From Hominenteromicrobium mulieris (GTDB taxonomy: Bacteria; Bacillota; Clostridia; Oscillospirales; Acutalibacteraceae): a stretch of DNA of 64,000 nt. The position numbers and the translations under genes are program-made. The notes beneath the pieces were generated by a model that was not told the origin of the DNA, made no database searches, and saw only the letters and a list, made by a program, of their open reading frames with translations. Positions 51,785 through 59,122 of this stretch are shown piece by piece. Where the stretch lies: the NCBI GenBank assembly GCA_021029595.1, contig JAJJOY010000002.1, positions 62,001 through 126,000 on the forward strand, written 5' to 3'. Positions within the stretch are counted from its first letter, which is position 1. Each line of letters opens with the position of its first letter.

Positions 51785-52387
51785 TTAGTCTTTGCAAATA
51801 ACCTTTGAACCTTCACCATCAATTACAATTCCCTGACGGTTGTTAATTGGGCATAGATTCAAATCCGAAAACTCAGTCATTATTTTCTCGGTAACTTTCT
51901 TAAATGGTGCTGTAAGATAATGCGGAAGAACATAGAAATCAATCAAATCAAGCCCTGCATCATCTTCTTGTGAGTAGTCCTCTGGCTTTTCATCCATTTG
52001 CTCGATATATTGGATGCTTGGAGCGCATATAATCGCACCTGCCGATTCACCAATCATCAGTTTTCCCTTTGCCAATTCTTTCTTCAACAGCTCATCCGTT
52101 CCCGTTTTACGGAGCTGGTCTATAAGGAAAAAAGAATTTCCGCCGGTAAAATATATCACATCCGCATCTTCAAAAACAGACTGTATCGTTGAATAAGCCT
52201 CCGTTGAAATATCAATTTCAGTTACGATTGCTCCCAACTTTTTGAATAATTTTCGAGCCGAGCCGACATAACCGGTGTAGCCTTCACGCAGCGAAGCTGT
52301 GGGAATAAATGCGACTTTCTTGTTATCAATTTCTTCCTTTATCAGACTTCCTACACTTGAAAAATGCGAACATAAAAACAGTTTCAT
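51785..52387 (-). CDS. Peptidase S51 family protein (dipeptidase E-like)
   Basis: The 200-residue protein has the class I glutamine-amidotransferase-like fold with nucleophile Ser in GESAGA (S115), FTGGNSFFL (80-88) and a His in LPHYLTAP, as in PepE-type serine peptidases. AGGAG is 7 bases before ATG 52387. It lies between R3 and the short repeat piece. Confidence 0.88.
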   Translation of the reverse strand: MKLFLCSHFSSVGSLIKEEIDNKKVAFIPTASLREGYTGYVGSARKLFKKLGAIVTEIDISTEAYSTIQSVFEDADVIYFTGGNSFFLIDQLRKTGTDELLKKELAKGKLMIGESAGAIICAPSIQYIEQMDEKPEDYSQEDDAGLDLIDFYVLPHYLTAPFKKVTEKIMTEFSDLNLCPINNRQGIVIDGEGSKVICKD

Positions 52388-52434
52388 CAATATTCTCCTT
52401 TATAAATTCCGATTTGTATTTCTGTTTGTTTTAA

Positions 52435-52462
52435 AAATGGGCAACTCCGATTGGAATTGCCC
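52435..52462 (-). terminator. Terminator of the MetRS C-domain gene
   Basis: GGGCAATTCC pairs with GGAGTTGCCC (one G-T), and ATTTTT follows on the minus strand. Confidence 0.7.
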
Positions 52463-52612
52463 ACTCATTGCACTGATTATGCGATTTTTTCTTGCTTGCA
52501 CCGATTTCTGCATCAATTGATGTAAGTTTGATGTAAATCGCTGTTTTTTTAGTTTTTTATCAAATGAAGTACGTCCCGTCTATTTGGTAAAACGGTACAT
52601 CTTTACATCATC

Positions 52613-53110
52613 TTAATAGAGCTTTGCACCTGCCGGAATACTGTCATCCAGCATCAAAAGATTTAAGCCTTCCCGTCCGTCATACTCGTACACTGCGGAA
52701 ATCAGCATACCCTCGGAATCAATACCCATCATCTTTCTCGGCGGCAGGTTTGTGATTGCCACACAGGTCTTCCCAACCAGCTCTTCCGGCTCGTAATACT
52801 CGTGAATACCGCTTAAAATGGTGCGTTTCCGGTCTGTTCCGTCATTCAGTGTGAATTTCAGGAGCTTCTTGGACTTCGGCACTGCCTCACAGGCTTCGAT
52901 CTTAACCACTCTGAAATCAGACTTGCTGAATGTCTCAAAGTCTACATCATCTGCAAACAAAGGCTCGATTTTCACCTTGGAAAGATCAATCTGTACGCTT
53001 GGCGCGGACACGGTTGCATCCTCTGCAGAACGATTTACCGTTGCTTTTTCGGCTTTGTTTTCAGCCCGCTTTGGTTCCAGGGTCTTCATTGTCGGGACGA
53101 AAGCAACCAT
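52613..53110 (-). CDS. metG: Free-standing MetRS C-terminal tRNA-binding domain (truncated metG)
   Basis: The 165-residue product matches only the end of methionyl-tRNA synthetase: a charged linker and the EMAP/OB-fold domain with FSKSDFRVVKIEACEAVP, NDGTDRKRTILSGI and NLPPRKMMGIDSEGML. The catalytic part is missing. A stop codon lies about 30 bases before the ATG, where the integrative element begins. An AGGAGAG site exists, so it may be made. A cut gene next to an integrase suggests the element entered here. Confidence 0.8.
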   Translation of the reverse strand: MVAFVPTMKTLEPKRAENKAEKATVNRSAEDATVSAPSVQIDLSKVKIEPLFADDVDFETFSKSDFRVVKIEACEAVPKSKKLLKFTLNDGTDRKRTILSGIHEYYEPEELVGKTCVAITNLPPRKMMGIDSEGMLISAVYEYDGREGLNLLMLDDSIPAGAKLY

Positions 53111-53273
53111 CTTTTCAATCTCTCCTAAACCTCCTTATATCTCATAACAGGTCTAAACGGGGGTTCTGATTGATTCACTATATCCCTATAAATTCGTGCT
53201 GTTTTTCGGTGGATTGGAGTATAAATTGGTGTAAATGGTGTAGAAGCTTTTATCCTCGCTCAAGAAATGCCAC
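53111..53273. other. Candidate attachment-site region
   Basis: The 163 bases between metG fragment and integrase have no gene. The core site cannot be fixed without the other end of the element. Confidence 0.4.
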
Positions 53274-54530
53274 TTATTCGTTGGACACTTTATTATACTC
53301 GCTTTTGAAATATGAGTCAAGACCTTCAAACTCAGACTGCCTAAGCTCCTTCGTCACATCGGTATAGATATTGAGCGTTGTTGAAATATCCTTATGACCA
53401 AGCGTATCTTGAATGACCTTGACATTCACACCCGCTTCGCACATTCTCGTCGTAAATGTATGTCTTAATGAATGGCAGCTAAAATGCGGAAGCAGCACTT
53501 CGGGATTTTCGTTTTTCAAAAACTGCTCATCATTGCAGTCACGGATTATGCGGCGGATTGCTTTATTGAGCGTTCCCTGATGTTGCGGATTGCCGAAACG
53601 ATTGATAAAGATAAAATCTGTGTATCCATCAATGGTAGCGATACAATGAAGATCGAGCAACTCCTGCCTTTCCTTTTCCATTATAATTGCCTCTTTCACA
53701 AAACTGAGCATTGGCACTTTTCTCTTTCCTGCCGGAGTTTTCGGCGTATTGACATTAAAATAGCAGCCTTTTTTGCTTCCATCGGTGCGGTGGTCATAGT
53801 AAACCAAAGTATGATTTACATCAATAACACCATTCTCCAGATCGACATCACACCATCTTAATCCGGTAAGTTCTCCGACTCGAAGTCCTGTCCCTACCAA
53901 AACCGCAAAGATCGGATACCAATATTGTGCGGCGGGGGTATTTTTCAAATAGCTTAAAAACAGCTCCTGTTCGGGACGGGTTAAAGCTCTGCGCTTTTCT
54001 GTCTTGAAGCAATGTGCTTGCTTCAACTCTCTAAGTACATTATCTGACGGATTATTCCTTATATAATCATCGTCAACAGCCATATCCAAAATCTGATGTA
54101 AAACCGTATGGATACTGTCAATGGTCGAAGGCTTTAACTGGCGCTCGTCTGTAAGGTAATTATAAAACCTCTTTATGTCTGTTTTTTTCAATGATGAGAC
54201 TGTCTTTGAGCCTATTTGATGACGGACAAAGGTTTCATACATATATTTATAATTCTCAAAGGTGTTGTTCTTCAGCCCTCGCTTCAGTTCCTTCCAAAGC
54301 TCATAGACCTCATTGACCGTCGTATATCGGGCTTCGGTTTTAATGCCATCGCTCTTATCTTTTTTAATTTGTTCTTCCTTGTAGCGCAATTCATCAAGCG
54401 TCTTGGCATATACGCAAAACCTCTTATGATTGCTGTCAGTCCATCGGAATTGATAAGTTCCGTCAGCCCTTTGCGATTCGCCTGTCCGAAGCACGGCTCT
54501 CGACTTGTCTTTTCTTTTTGTTCTCGGCAT
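53274..54530 (-). CDS. Tyrosine integrase (Tn916-like)
   Basis: The 418-residue recombinase has an N-terminal arm-binding domain, a SAM-like core-binding domain (about 70-160) and a catalytic domain with R217 in TGLRVGE, H353 and R356 in HSLRH, H379 in LGHK and nucleophile Y389 in NIYTDV. All active-site residues are present. It should excise and insert the element at a site just downstream of the gene. It ends the element-control operon, behind four excisionase-like genes. Confidence 0.95.
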   Translation of the reverse strand: MPRTKRKDKSRAVLRTGESQRADGTYQFRWTDSNHKRFCVYAKTLDELRYKEEQIKKDKSDGIKTEARYTTVNEVYELWKELKRGLKNNTFENYKYMYETFVRHQIGSKTVSSLKKTDIKRFYNYLTDERQLKPSTIDSIHTVLHQILDMAVDDDYIRNNPSDNVLRELKQAHCFKTEKRRALTRPEQELFLSYLKNTPAAQYWYPIFAVLVGTGLRVGELTGLRWCDVDLENGVIDVNHTLVYYDHRTDGSKKGCYFNVNTPKTPAGKRKVPMLSFVKEAIIMEKERQELLDLHCIATIDGYTDFIFINRFGNPQHQGTLNKAIRRIIRDCNDEQFLKNENPEVLLPHFSCHSLRHTFTTRMCEAGVNVKVIQDTLGHKDISTTLNIYTDVTKELRQSEFEGLDSYFKSEYNKVSNE

Positions 54531-54544
54531 AATTCTCTCTCCTC

Positions 54545-54784
54545 CTATATGCGAAACTGCTTATCAAGATAATCAATGAACGCTTCTCGGATCACACAGA
54601 TTTGTGTGCCGTTATTTACCGTGAAAGGACAATTCCCTTGTGAAATGATTTGGCGGATTTTTGCCCTTCCGATTCCGGTGTATGCGGCAGCTTCTTCAAC
54701 GGTTAAAATCGTTTTCGTCCAAAACTGTGTGTTTTCCGACCTCTTTTGGAGTTCACTTCTGTAAGCTAAAATTTTTTCGTCCAT
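54545..54784 (-). CDS. Excisionase-like DNA-binding protein 4
   Basis: The 79-residue protein has a MerR/Xis-type fold (VEEAAAYTGIGRAKIRQIISQ) and the wing YLDKQFRI, as in Tn916 Xis. GGAGG lies just before ATG 54784. It is closest to the integrase, the usual place of the true excisionase. Confidence 0.85.
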   Translation of the reverse strand: MDEKILAYRSELQKRSENTQFWTKTILTVEEAAAYTGIGRAKIRQIISQGNCPFTVNNGTQICVIREAFIDYLDKQFRI

Positions 54785-54794
54785 ACAACCTCCA

Positions 54795-55031
54795 TCATAT
54801 TGAATACATTTGCTCAATGTATTCATCAAAAATCCTGCGCTTAATCATTCTCCGATTGCCTACCCACAGCACAAACGGACAATCGGCAAGGCTCGTCATT
54901 TCATAAAGCTTATCCCTACCTATTCCCGTATACTCTGCCGCTTCTTCTATCGTCAAATAAGGTTTTACCCAAATTGGAACAGCAGCCACACGCCTTTTGG
55001 AACTGCCTGTTTCAGTCAGTTTATTATCCAT
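54795..55031 (-). CDS. Excisionase-like DNA-binding protein 3
   Basis: The 78-residue protein has the core TIEEAAEYTGIGRDKLYEMT and CPFVLWVGNRRMIKRRIFDEY, very like the paralogue at 55366. It is 10 bases from the next gene in a compact operon. Confidence 0.85.
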   Translation of the reverse strand: MDNKLTETGSSKRRVAAVPIWVKPYLTIEEAAEYTGIGRDKLYEMTSLADCPFVLWVGNRRMIKRRIFDEYIEQMYSI

Positions 55032-55046
55032 TAGCTTGTCCTCCTC

Positions 55047-55268
55047 TCAGACGGAATATTGTGTTTCGAGATAATCCTCGAATTGTTTTCTTTTAATCAA
55101 CCGCTTTGTTCCATTCCATAGGACAAAGGGACAGTTTTTTTGATTTGAAATTTCTTTAATTTTAGATACGCCTATTCCTGAGTATTCGGCGGCTTCTTCC
55201 ACCGTTAAATTCATTTTCTTCCACAACGGGACTCTCGACATATCCGGATCGTTCTTTTTGTTGAGCAT
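55047..55268 (-). CDS. Excisionase-like DNA-binding protein 2
   Basis: The 73-residue protein shares the pattern TVEEAAEYSGIGVSKIKEIS and CPFVLWNGTKRLIKRKQFEDY with its neighbours. About 100 bases separate it from paralogue 1. Confidence 0.85.
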   Translation of the reverse strand: MLNKKNDPDMSRVPLWKKMNLTVEEAAEYSGIGVSKIKEISNQKNCPFVLWNGTKRLIKRKQFEDYLETQYSV

Positions 55269-55365
55269 ATTGCTGCACCTCCTTGCTTTTGGTAGTTACA
55301 GCATAGTCAATATCCTGCGATAAGCCAATTATGCGAATCGGCTCATCGCAGGCTTGACTTTTTCA

Positions 55366-55587
55366 TTAAATTGAGTATTGCCGCTCTATATACTCATCAA
55401 AAGCTTTTCGCTTAATCATTCTCCGGCTACCTATCCATAAGACAAATGGGCAATCCTCACTTTCTGTCATCTCATAAAGCTTTGCCATTCCGATACCGGA
55501 ATAGGCTGCGGCTTCTTCAATCGACAGATTTGCCTTACACCATATAGGAATGTCAAACTTCCGTTTCCTTTCCCTGTTTTGCGACAT
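55366..55587 (-). CDS. Excisionase-like DNA-binding protein 1
   Basis: The 73-residue protein has SIEEAAAYSGIGMAKLYEMT and CPFVLWIGSRRMIKRKAFDEY, closest to paralogue 3. It begins 3 bases after the MazF-like gene stop. Confidence 0.85.
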   Translation of the reverse strand: MSQNRERKRKFDIPIWCKANLSIEEAAAYSGIGMAKLYEMTESEDCPFVLWIGSRRMIKRKAFDEYIERQYSI

Positions 55588-55589
55588 CC

Positions 55590-56141
55590 CTATACCCCTT
55601 TCCCTTTGAAAGAGGTGCGTTTGTCATAAACGATATAATCCCAACCTCTATCATTGCACTTATCACAAGTGCCTTTACTTTTAGCGAAAGGATCAAGGCG
55701 TCTGACAACATAGTTCGGATTGCGAAAATAGTCGTTTAAGCATTTCGGACACAGGCAGCGAATGTCGCCGATCCTGTTAGTGTTGTAAAGCCATAGACCG
55801 AATGTTTTTTTCAAGGCTGCGTTAATCTGTCTCCAAAGGCGCTCATCATCAACAAAGCCAATATACTCTGTCAAATCATCTTTATTCACAGTCTGTATTT
55901 GCTCAAGCAACACCATTGAAGGCTTCGTCAGACCAAAATCCTCGCCTAAAATAATGTGGGACGGCAAATACCTCTTTTTTATTACACTCGTAATGGACGC
56001 AACAATAACAGTAGGCGCATTCGCATTGAAATTGTCTGCCTGAATTACCAGCACAGGTCTTACACCTGATTGGATAGAGCCGATTCTTGTGCCAAAATCG
56101 TAGGAAAATATATCTCCACGCCTGATTTCTGTTTTCTTCAT
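55590..56141 (-). CDS. MazF/PemK-like toxin with C-terminal zinc ribbon
   Basis: The 183-residue protein has the PemK/MazF fold (RRGDIFSYDFG, GVRPVLVIQADNFN, IVASITS, SMVLLEQIQTVNKDDL), which acts as an RNA-cutting toxin. A tail with CPKCLNDYF and CDKCNDRGW forms an extra zinc ribbon, making it longer than classic MazF. The ATG at 56141 has AGAGG about 11 bases upstream. No MazE-type antitoxin is encoded beside it; an excisionase-like gene follows. Confidence 0.85.
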   Translation of the reverse strand: MKKTEIRRGDIFSYDFGTRIGSIQSGVRPVLVIQADNFNANAPTVIVASITSVIKKRYLPSHIILGEDFGLTKPSMVLLEQIQTVNKDDLTEYIGFVDDERLWRQINAALKKTFGLWLYNTNRIGDIRCLCPKCLNDYFRNPNYVVRRLDPFAKSKGTCDKCNDRGWDYIVYDKRTSFKGKGV

Positions 56142-56250
56142 TTTATGTATAACCTCTCTGTTCATTGAGTTTTGAAAGCGCATTTCATATCCGGAATAGA
56201 AATACCCCTTCACTCATTTGGACAAAGGGGTGCGAAATGCACACCCAAAA

Positions 56251-56835
56251 TCAGAGATTTTCATAAAATTTTTTGAAATTTTTTATTGCGGCAGCGATTG
56301 ACTTATCTACGGAGCTATAATTTATGCCCTCCTCTTTCGCAATTTTCCTTGAACTAATCCCAAGCAAAACGGATTTAAGAAGGCGCTCCCTTTGAACAGG
56401 TTGCAGCATACTTAACGCTTGTCTTACCTTAGAAAGTTCTAATTGCCGCAGCTTTTCTTTTTCTTCCTCGATCTGTTCCTCCTCCGCTTTATCAAACGGA
56501 TCAATAAATGGGGCGATAGATTTCGGATGGAACTGCTCAAAAATATCATCTTCGTAACCGTATACATCTATCGTCCTTTTGCTGCGCTTTTCATATTTAT
56601 CATTATTTCTATGTGATTCACTAATCACTTCTCCCTGTGCCATTGACAGAAGTATAAAAGGCGTATACCTGCTGATGACATCAGGGTACTTATCCCACAA
56701 TGCTTCTTCGGACAGCTCCGTTATAATTGCCCATTTTTCCGTTCCAGTGAAACCACTATACTCATACCGAAGGTTGATGAGTTTACAATCCTGTGCAAAT
56801 AATTCTACCTGCTTTTTTACTGTAAGTTTTTTCAT
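56251..56835 (-). CDS. Sigma-70-like factor of the integrative element
   Basis: The 194-residue protein ends with a region-4 helix-turn-helix (SVLLGISSRKIAKEEGINYS, about 155-174) and has a charged helical middle. This is the usual short sigma-like regulator of Tn916-type elements. AAGGAG is 9 bases before ATG 56835. Its gene is preceded by a short leader frame and terminator, hinting at attenuation. Confidence 0.85.
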   Translation of the reverse strand: MKKLTVKKQVELFAQDCKLINLRYEYSGFTGTEKWAIITELSEEALWDKYPDVISRYTPFILLSMAQGEVISESHRNNDKYEKRSKRTIDVYGYEDDIFEQFHPKSIAPFIDPFDKAEEEQIEEEKEKLRQLELSKVRQALSMLQPVQRERLLKSVLLGISSRKIAKEEGINYSSVDKSIAAAIKNFKKFYENL

Positions 56836-56898
56836 TTCCGTAATCTCCTTAAATTTGGAATTTTTGATATATAAGGTCACAATCAAAAACTCCGGAGA

Positions 56899-56943
56899 TC
56901 ACGGATACCTACATACAAATGCCTGCCATACTGTGATAGACAT
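56899..56943 (-). CDS. Possible 14-residue leader peptide
   Basis: ATG 56943 with AAGGGAG 4 bases upstream starts MSITVWQAFVCRYP and a stop about 60 bases before the sigma gene. A hairpin (CCCTTT/AAAGGG arms around 56950-56980) covers its ribosome site. Confidence 0.3.
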   Translation of the reverse strand: MSITVWQAFVCRYP

Positions 56944-56982
56944 AAAGCTCCCTTTCCGCTTGACAAAAGCGAAAAGGGCTGC

Positions 56983-57035
56983 ACAAAAAAAGCAGCTATA
57001 ACATTCAAGCCCGAAGGCTGAAAGCTATAACTGCT
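56983..57035 (-). terminator. Strong terminator with TTCG tetraloop
   Basis: Minus-strand arms GCAGTTATAGC and GTTATAGCTGC enclose an inner stem GCC-TTCG-GGC, followed by TTTTTTT. It lies between the 57322 gene and the sigma gene. From 57041 to 57321 only a weak 25-codon frame (MPKALRIFLDFQMLVEYLLG) is seen. Confidence 0.85.
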
Positions 57036-57321
57036 TCTTCAAAACACATATTCAATTCGTTTTGCCTAAGCTGCTGTATTGCCGCCTAAAAGATATTCAA
57101 CCAGCATTTGAAAATCAAGAAAAATTCTCAAAGCTTTAGGCATACTAATTGTAACAGATTTGCTTTTTCGTATCATCGGCAAAACTGCGCCAATTTTCTG
57201 CCATTTTGTTTTCAGCCTCGTTCCGTAAACGAAAGCCGTTCTTCGGGCAGCATACACAGTGTAGCATACGCAAGGTCGGACATTCAGTAGGGATTTCGTC
57301 GGACTTTAGTCGGACAAGCTT

Positions 57322-57888
57322 TTATTTGAAAAAATCGGGAATATCGCCGCTTTCATCATCTCCCTTCATATTAAAGATTCCTTTGAAGCTCGGAATCGCA
57401 TATCCCCACAGGGATACACCGAGAAGCAAAATCGCTTCCCGTTTCCGGTCGTAAAAGGTACTGCGCTCCATATTCAAGAGATCGAGCAGGTCGCTCTCCG
57501 TATACCGAAACGCTGTCAGGTAGCTTTTTGATATGATTTCGTGGTACAGCCTGCCGTTGTTATGGTAGTCATATATTTTCGCCATAGCGGTATCAATCAG
57601 ATCAACCATCCACTTGTTTTCAAACAAGGCGCTGATACGGCTCTCAAACTCCTGCTTCTCGGTATCCGGCGCAAACAGCTCCAAATAAACAAGGGCGCTG
57701 TTCAGTTCTTCTCCGTAATAGACCAGCTCCTCATTCACACAGGCAGATTCGCTCAGCGTAATCCAGACCACATCACGGTATACGCTGAGAAGCAGTTTTG
57801 TTTTCGAGAATATATCCGATTGATTCAAATTAAGCTGCTCATACATTTTCCGAATGCTTTTCGCAGCGAGTGTATCTTTCCGTCCCAT
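57322..57888 (-). CDS. Hypothetical mobile-element protein with C-terminal helix-turn-helix
   Basis: The 188-residue helical protein has a likely DNA-binding region near its end (YTESDLLDLLNMERSTFYDR, about 128-147), reminiscent of ArpU or sigma-region 4-like phage regulators. It is the first gene behind the minus-strand promoter of the element switch, so it is probably the first thing made when the repressor is lifted. Function unknown. Confidence 0.7.
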   Translation of the reverse strand: MGRKDTLAAKSIRKMYEQLNLNQSDIFSKTKLLLSVYRDVVWITLSESACVNEELVYYGEELNSALVYLELFAPDTEKQEFESRISALFENKWMVDLIDTAMAKIYDYHNNGRLYHEIISKSYLTAFRYTESDLLDLLNMERSTFYDRKREAILLLGVSLWGYAIPSFKGIFNMKGDDESGDIPDFFK

Positions 57889-57961
57889 CTGTTCGCCTCA
57901 ATCCTTAAAACGGGTATCATTTGTTGGTAGATAAAAGTTCAAGCTAATTTGCTGAACTCCC

Positions 57962-57990
57962 TTGACAAAACACGCAAGTTCAGGTATTAT
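57962..57990 (+). promoter_or_regulatory. Promoter of the ImmR-ImmA operon
   Basis: TTGACA, 17 bases, TATTAT. Its spacer contains operator half-site ACGCAAGTT (57972-57980). Confidence 0.8.
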
Positions 57991-58060
57991 ATATACGCAA
58001 CTTACTTGCGTATTGACATTATACGAAATCAACTTGCGTTTGTCAATATGGATACGCAAG
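57972..58060. promoter_or_regulatory. Operator cluster of the element repressor
   Basis: Five half-sites of ACGCAAGTT type: 57972-57980, 57995-58003, 58004-58011 (inverted), 58031-58039 (inverted) and 58054-58060. The second and third form TACGCAA-N5-TTGCGTA between the two promoters. Confidence 0.8.
58018..58046 (-). promoter_or_regulatory. Promoter of the element-excision operon
   Basis: On the minus strand TTGACA, 17 bases, TATAAT: perfect consensus. It faces the ImmR promoter and its spacer also holds ACGCAAGTT. Confidence 0.85.
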
Positions 58061-58101
58061 ATATTTTCAAATCAGGTGGGATAATTTGGAGGTCAGATGA
58101 A

Positions 58102-58506
58102 ATGAAATTCTGTGAGAAAGTAAAAGAAGCCCGCACGAAGGCAGGCTTAAAGCAAGATGAGCTTGCAAAAGCAATCGGCGTTTCTCTGCGGACAATATCG
58201 AATTATGAGGCTGGCACCCGCTACCCGAAAAAGAGGGAAACCTATTATAAGATAGCGGAAATCCTGAAGGTCGATGTCAACTATCTGCTTACCGATGACG
58301 AGGAATTTCTGCTGAACGCTGAATCCAAATACGGAAGCAAAGGCGCAAGACAGGCAAAGGAGCTTATGGCAGAGGTTACGGGGCTTTTTGCAGGCGGCGA
58401 GCTTGCAGATGAGGATTTGGACGAGATGATGAAAGGCATTCAGGAAGCGTACTGGATCGCCAAAGAGAAGAATAAAAAGTACACTCCCAAAAAATACCGG
58501 AAATAA
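58102..58506 (+). CDS. XRE-family repressor (ImmR-like)
   Basis: The 134-residue protein has a clear XRE domain (ARTKAGLKQDELAKAIGVSL then RTISNYEAGTRYPKK, about 10-45) and a helical C-terminal part. GGAGG is 9 bases before ATG 58102. With the HEIGH-type protease gene right after it, the pair matches ImmR-ImmA of ICEBs1: the repressor keeps the element silent and the protease removes it on a signal. Confidence 0.9.
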   Translation: MKFCEKVKEARTKAGLKQDELAKAIGVSLRTISNYEAGTRYPKKRETYYKIAEILKVDVNYLLTDDEEFLLNAESKYGSKGARQAKELMAEVTGLFAGGELADEDLDEMMKGIQEAYWIAKEKNKKYTPKKYRK

Positions 58507-58581
58507 CGCTTGATGTCCTCTTTTTCGGACAGTGTATTTGATAAGATATACTTACTGGCAGTAGAATGGGGGTGTTTGCTC

Positions 58582-59097
58582 TTGGATATTCAGACTTTAG
58601 AGATTGTCAGAAAGGCGAATCGTCTGGCAAATGACCTTTGCACAAGAGATCCGCATAGAATCGCACAAGAACTGGGCATAGAAGTTATCCCATTAGCCTT
58701 CAAGAAACAGCGAGGGGCATACAAGGTTTTAATGCGTAACCGTTTTATCTTCATAAAAGACGATCTGCACCCTGTAATGGAGCGTATTGTAATGCTGCAC
58801 GAGATTGGACACGACGCATTACATAGAGAAGAAGCGGTCAAAGCCGGCGGCTTCAAGGAATTTAATATTTTCGATATGCGGCAAAGCCGAATGGAGTACG
58901 AGGCAAACATCTTTGCTTCCCAAATCTCCCTGCCTGATGATGAAATACTGGAATATATCGAAAACGGGTATGATATTCAACAGATCGCACGGGCAATGCA
59001 CTCGGACATAAACTTGGTCGCATTGAAAACGGATACGCTGATCGCACAAGGCTATCGTTTCCGTCATCAGGAATACCGCAATCAATTTTTGAAATAA
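58582..59097 (+). CDS. ImmA/IrrE-family metallopeptidase
   Basis: The 171-residue protein has the zinc-protease motif HEIGH (73-77) and a downstream acidic ligand in RMEYEANIFA. It should cleave the XRE repressor. I prefer the TTG at 58582 because GGGGGTG lies 7 bases upstream and the family begins about there; a frame from ATG 58513 is also open. It follows the repressor gene. Confidence 0.88.
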   Translation: MDIQTLEIVRKANRLANDLCTRDPHRIAQELGIEVIPLAFKKQRGAYKVLMRNRFIFIKDDLHPVMERIVMLHEIGHDALHREEAVKAGGFKEFNIFDMRQSRMEYEANIFASQISLPDDEILEYIENGYDIQQIARAMHSDINLVALKTDTLIAQGYRFRHQEYRNQFLK

Positions 59098-59122
59098 AGC
59101 AACAGATTGGAGCTGTCTATAT

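Noticed and set aside
57066-57257. 63-codon minus-strand frame
   Set aside because: No ribosome site or domain; it lies just before the strong terminator and may be untranslated.
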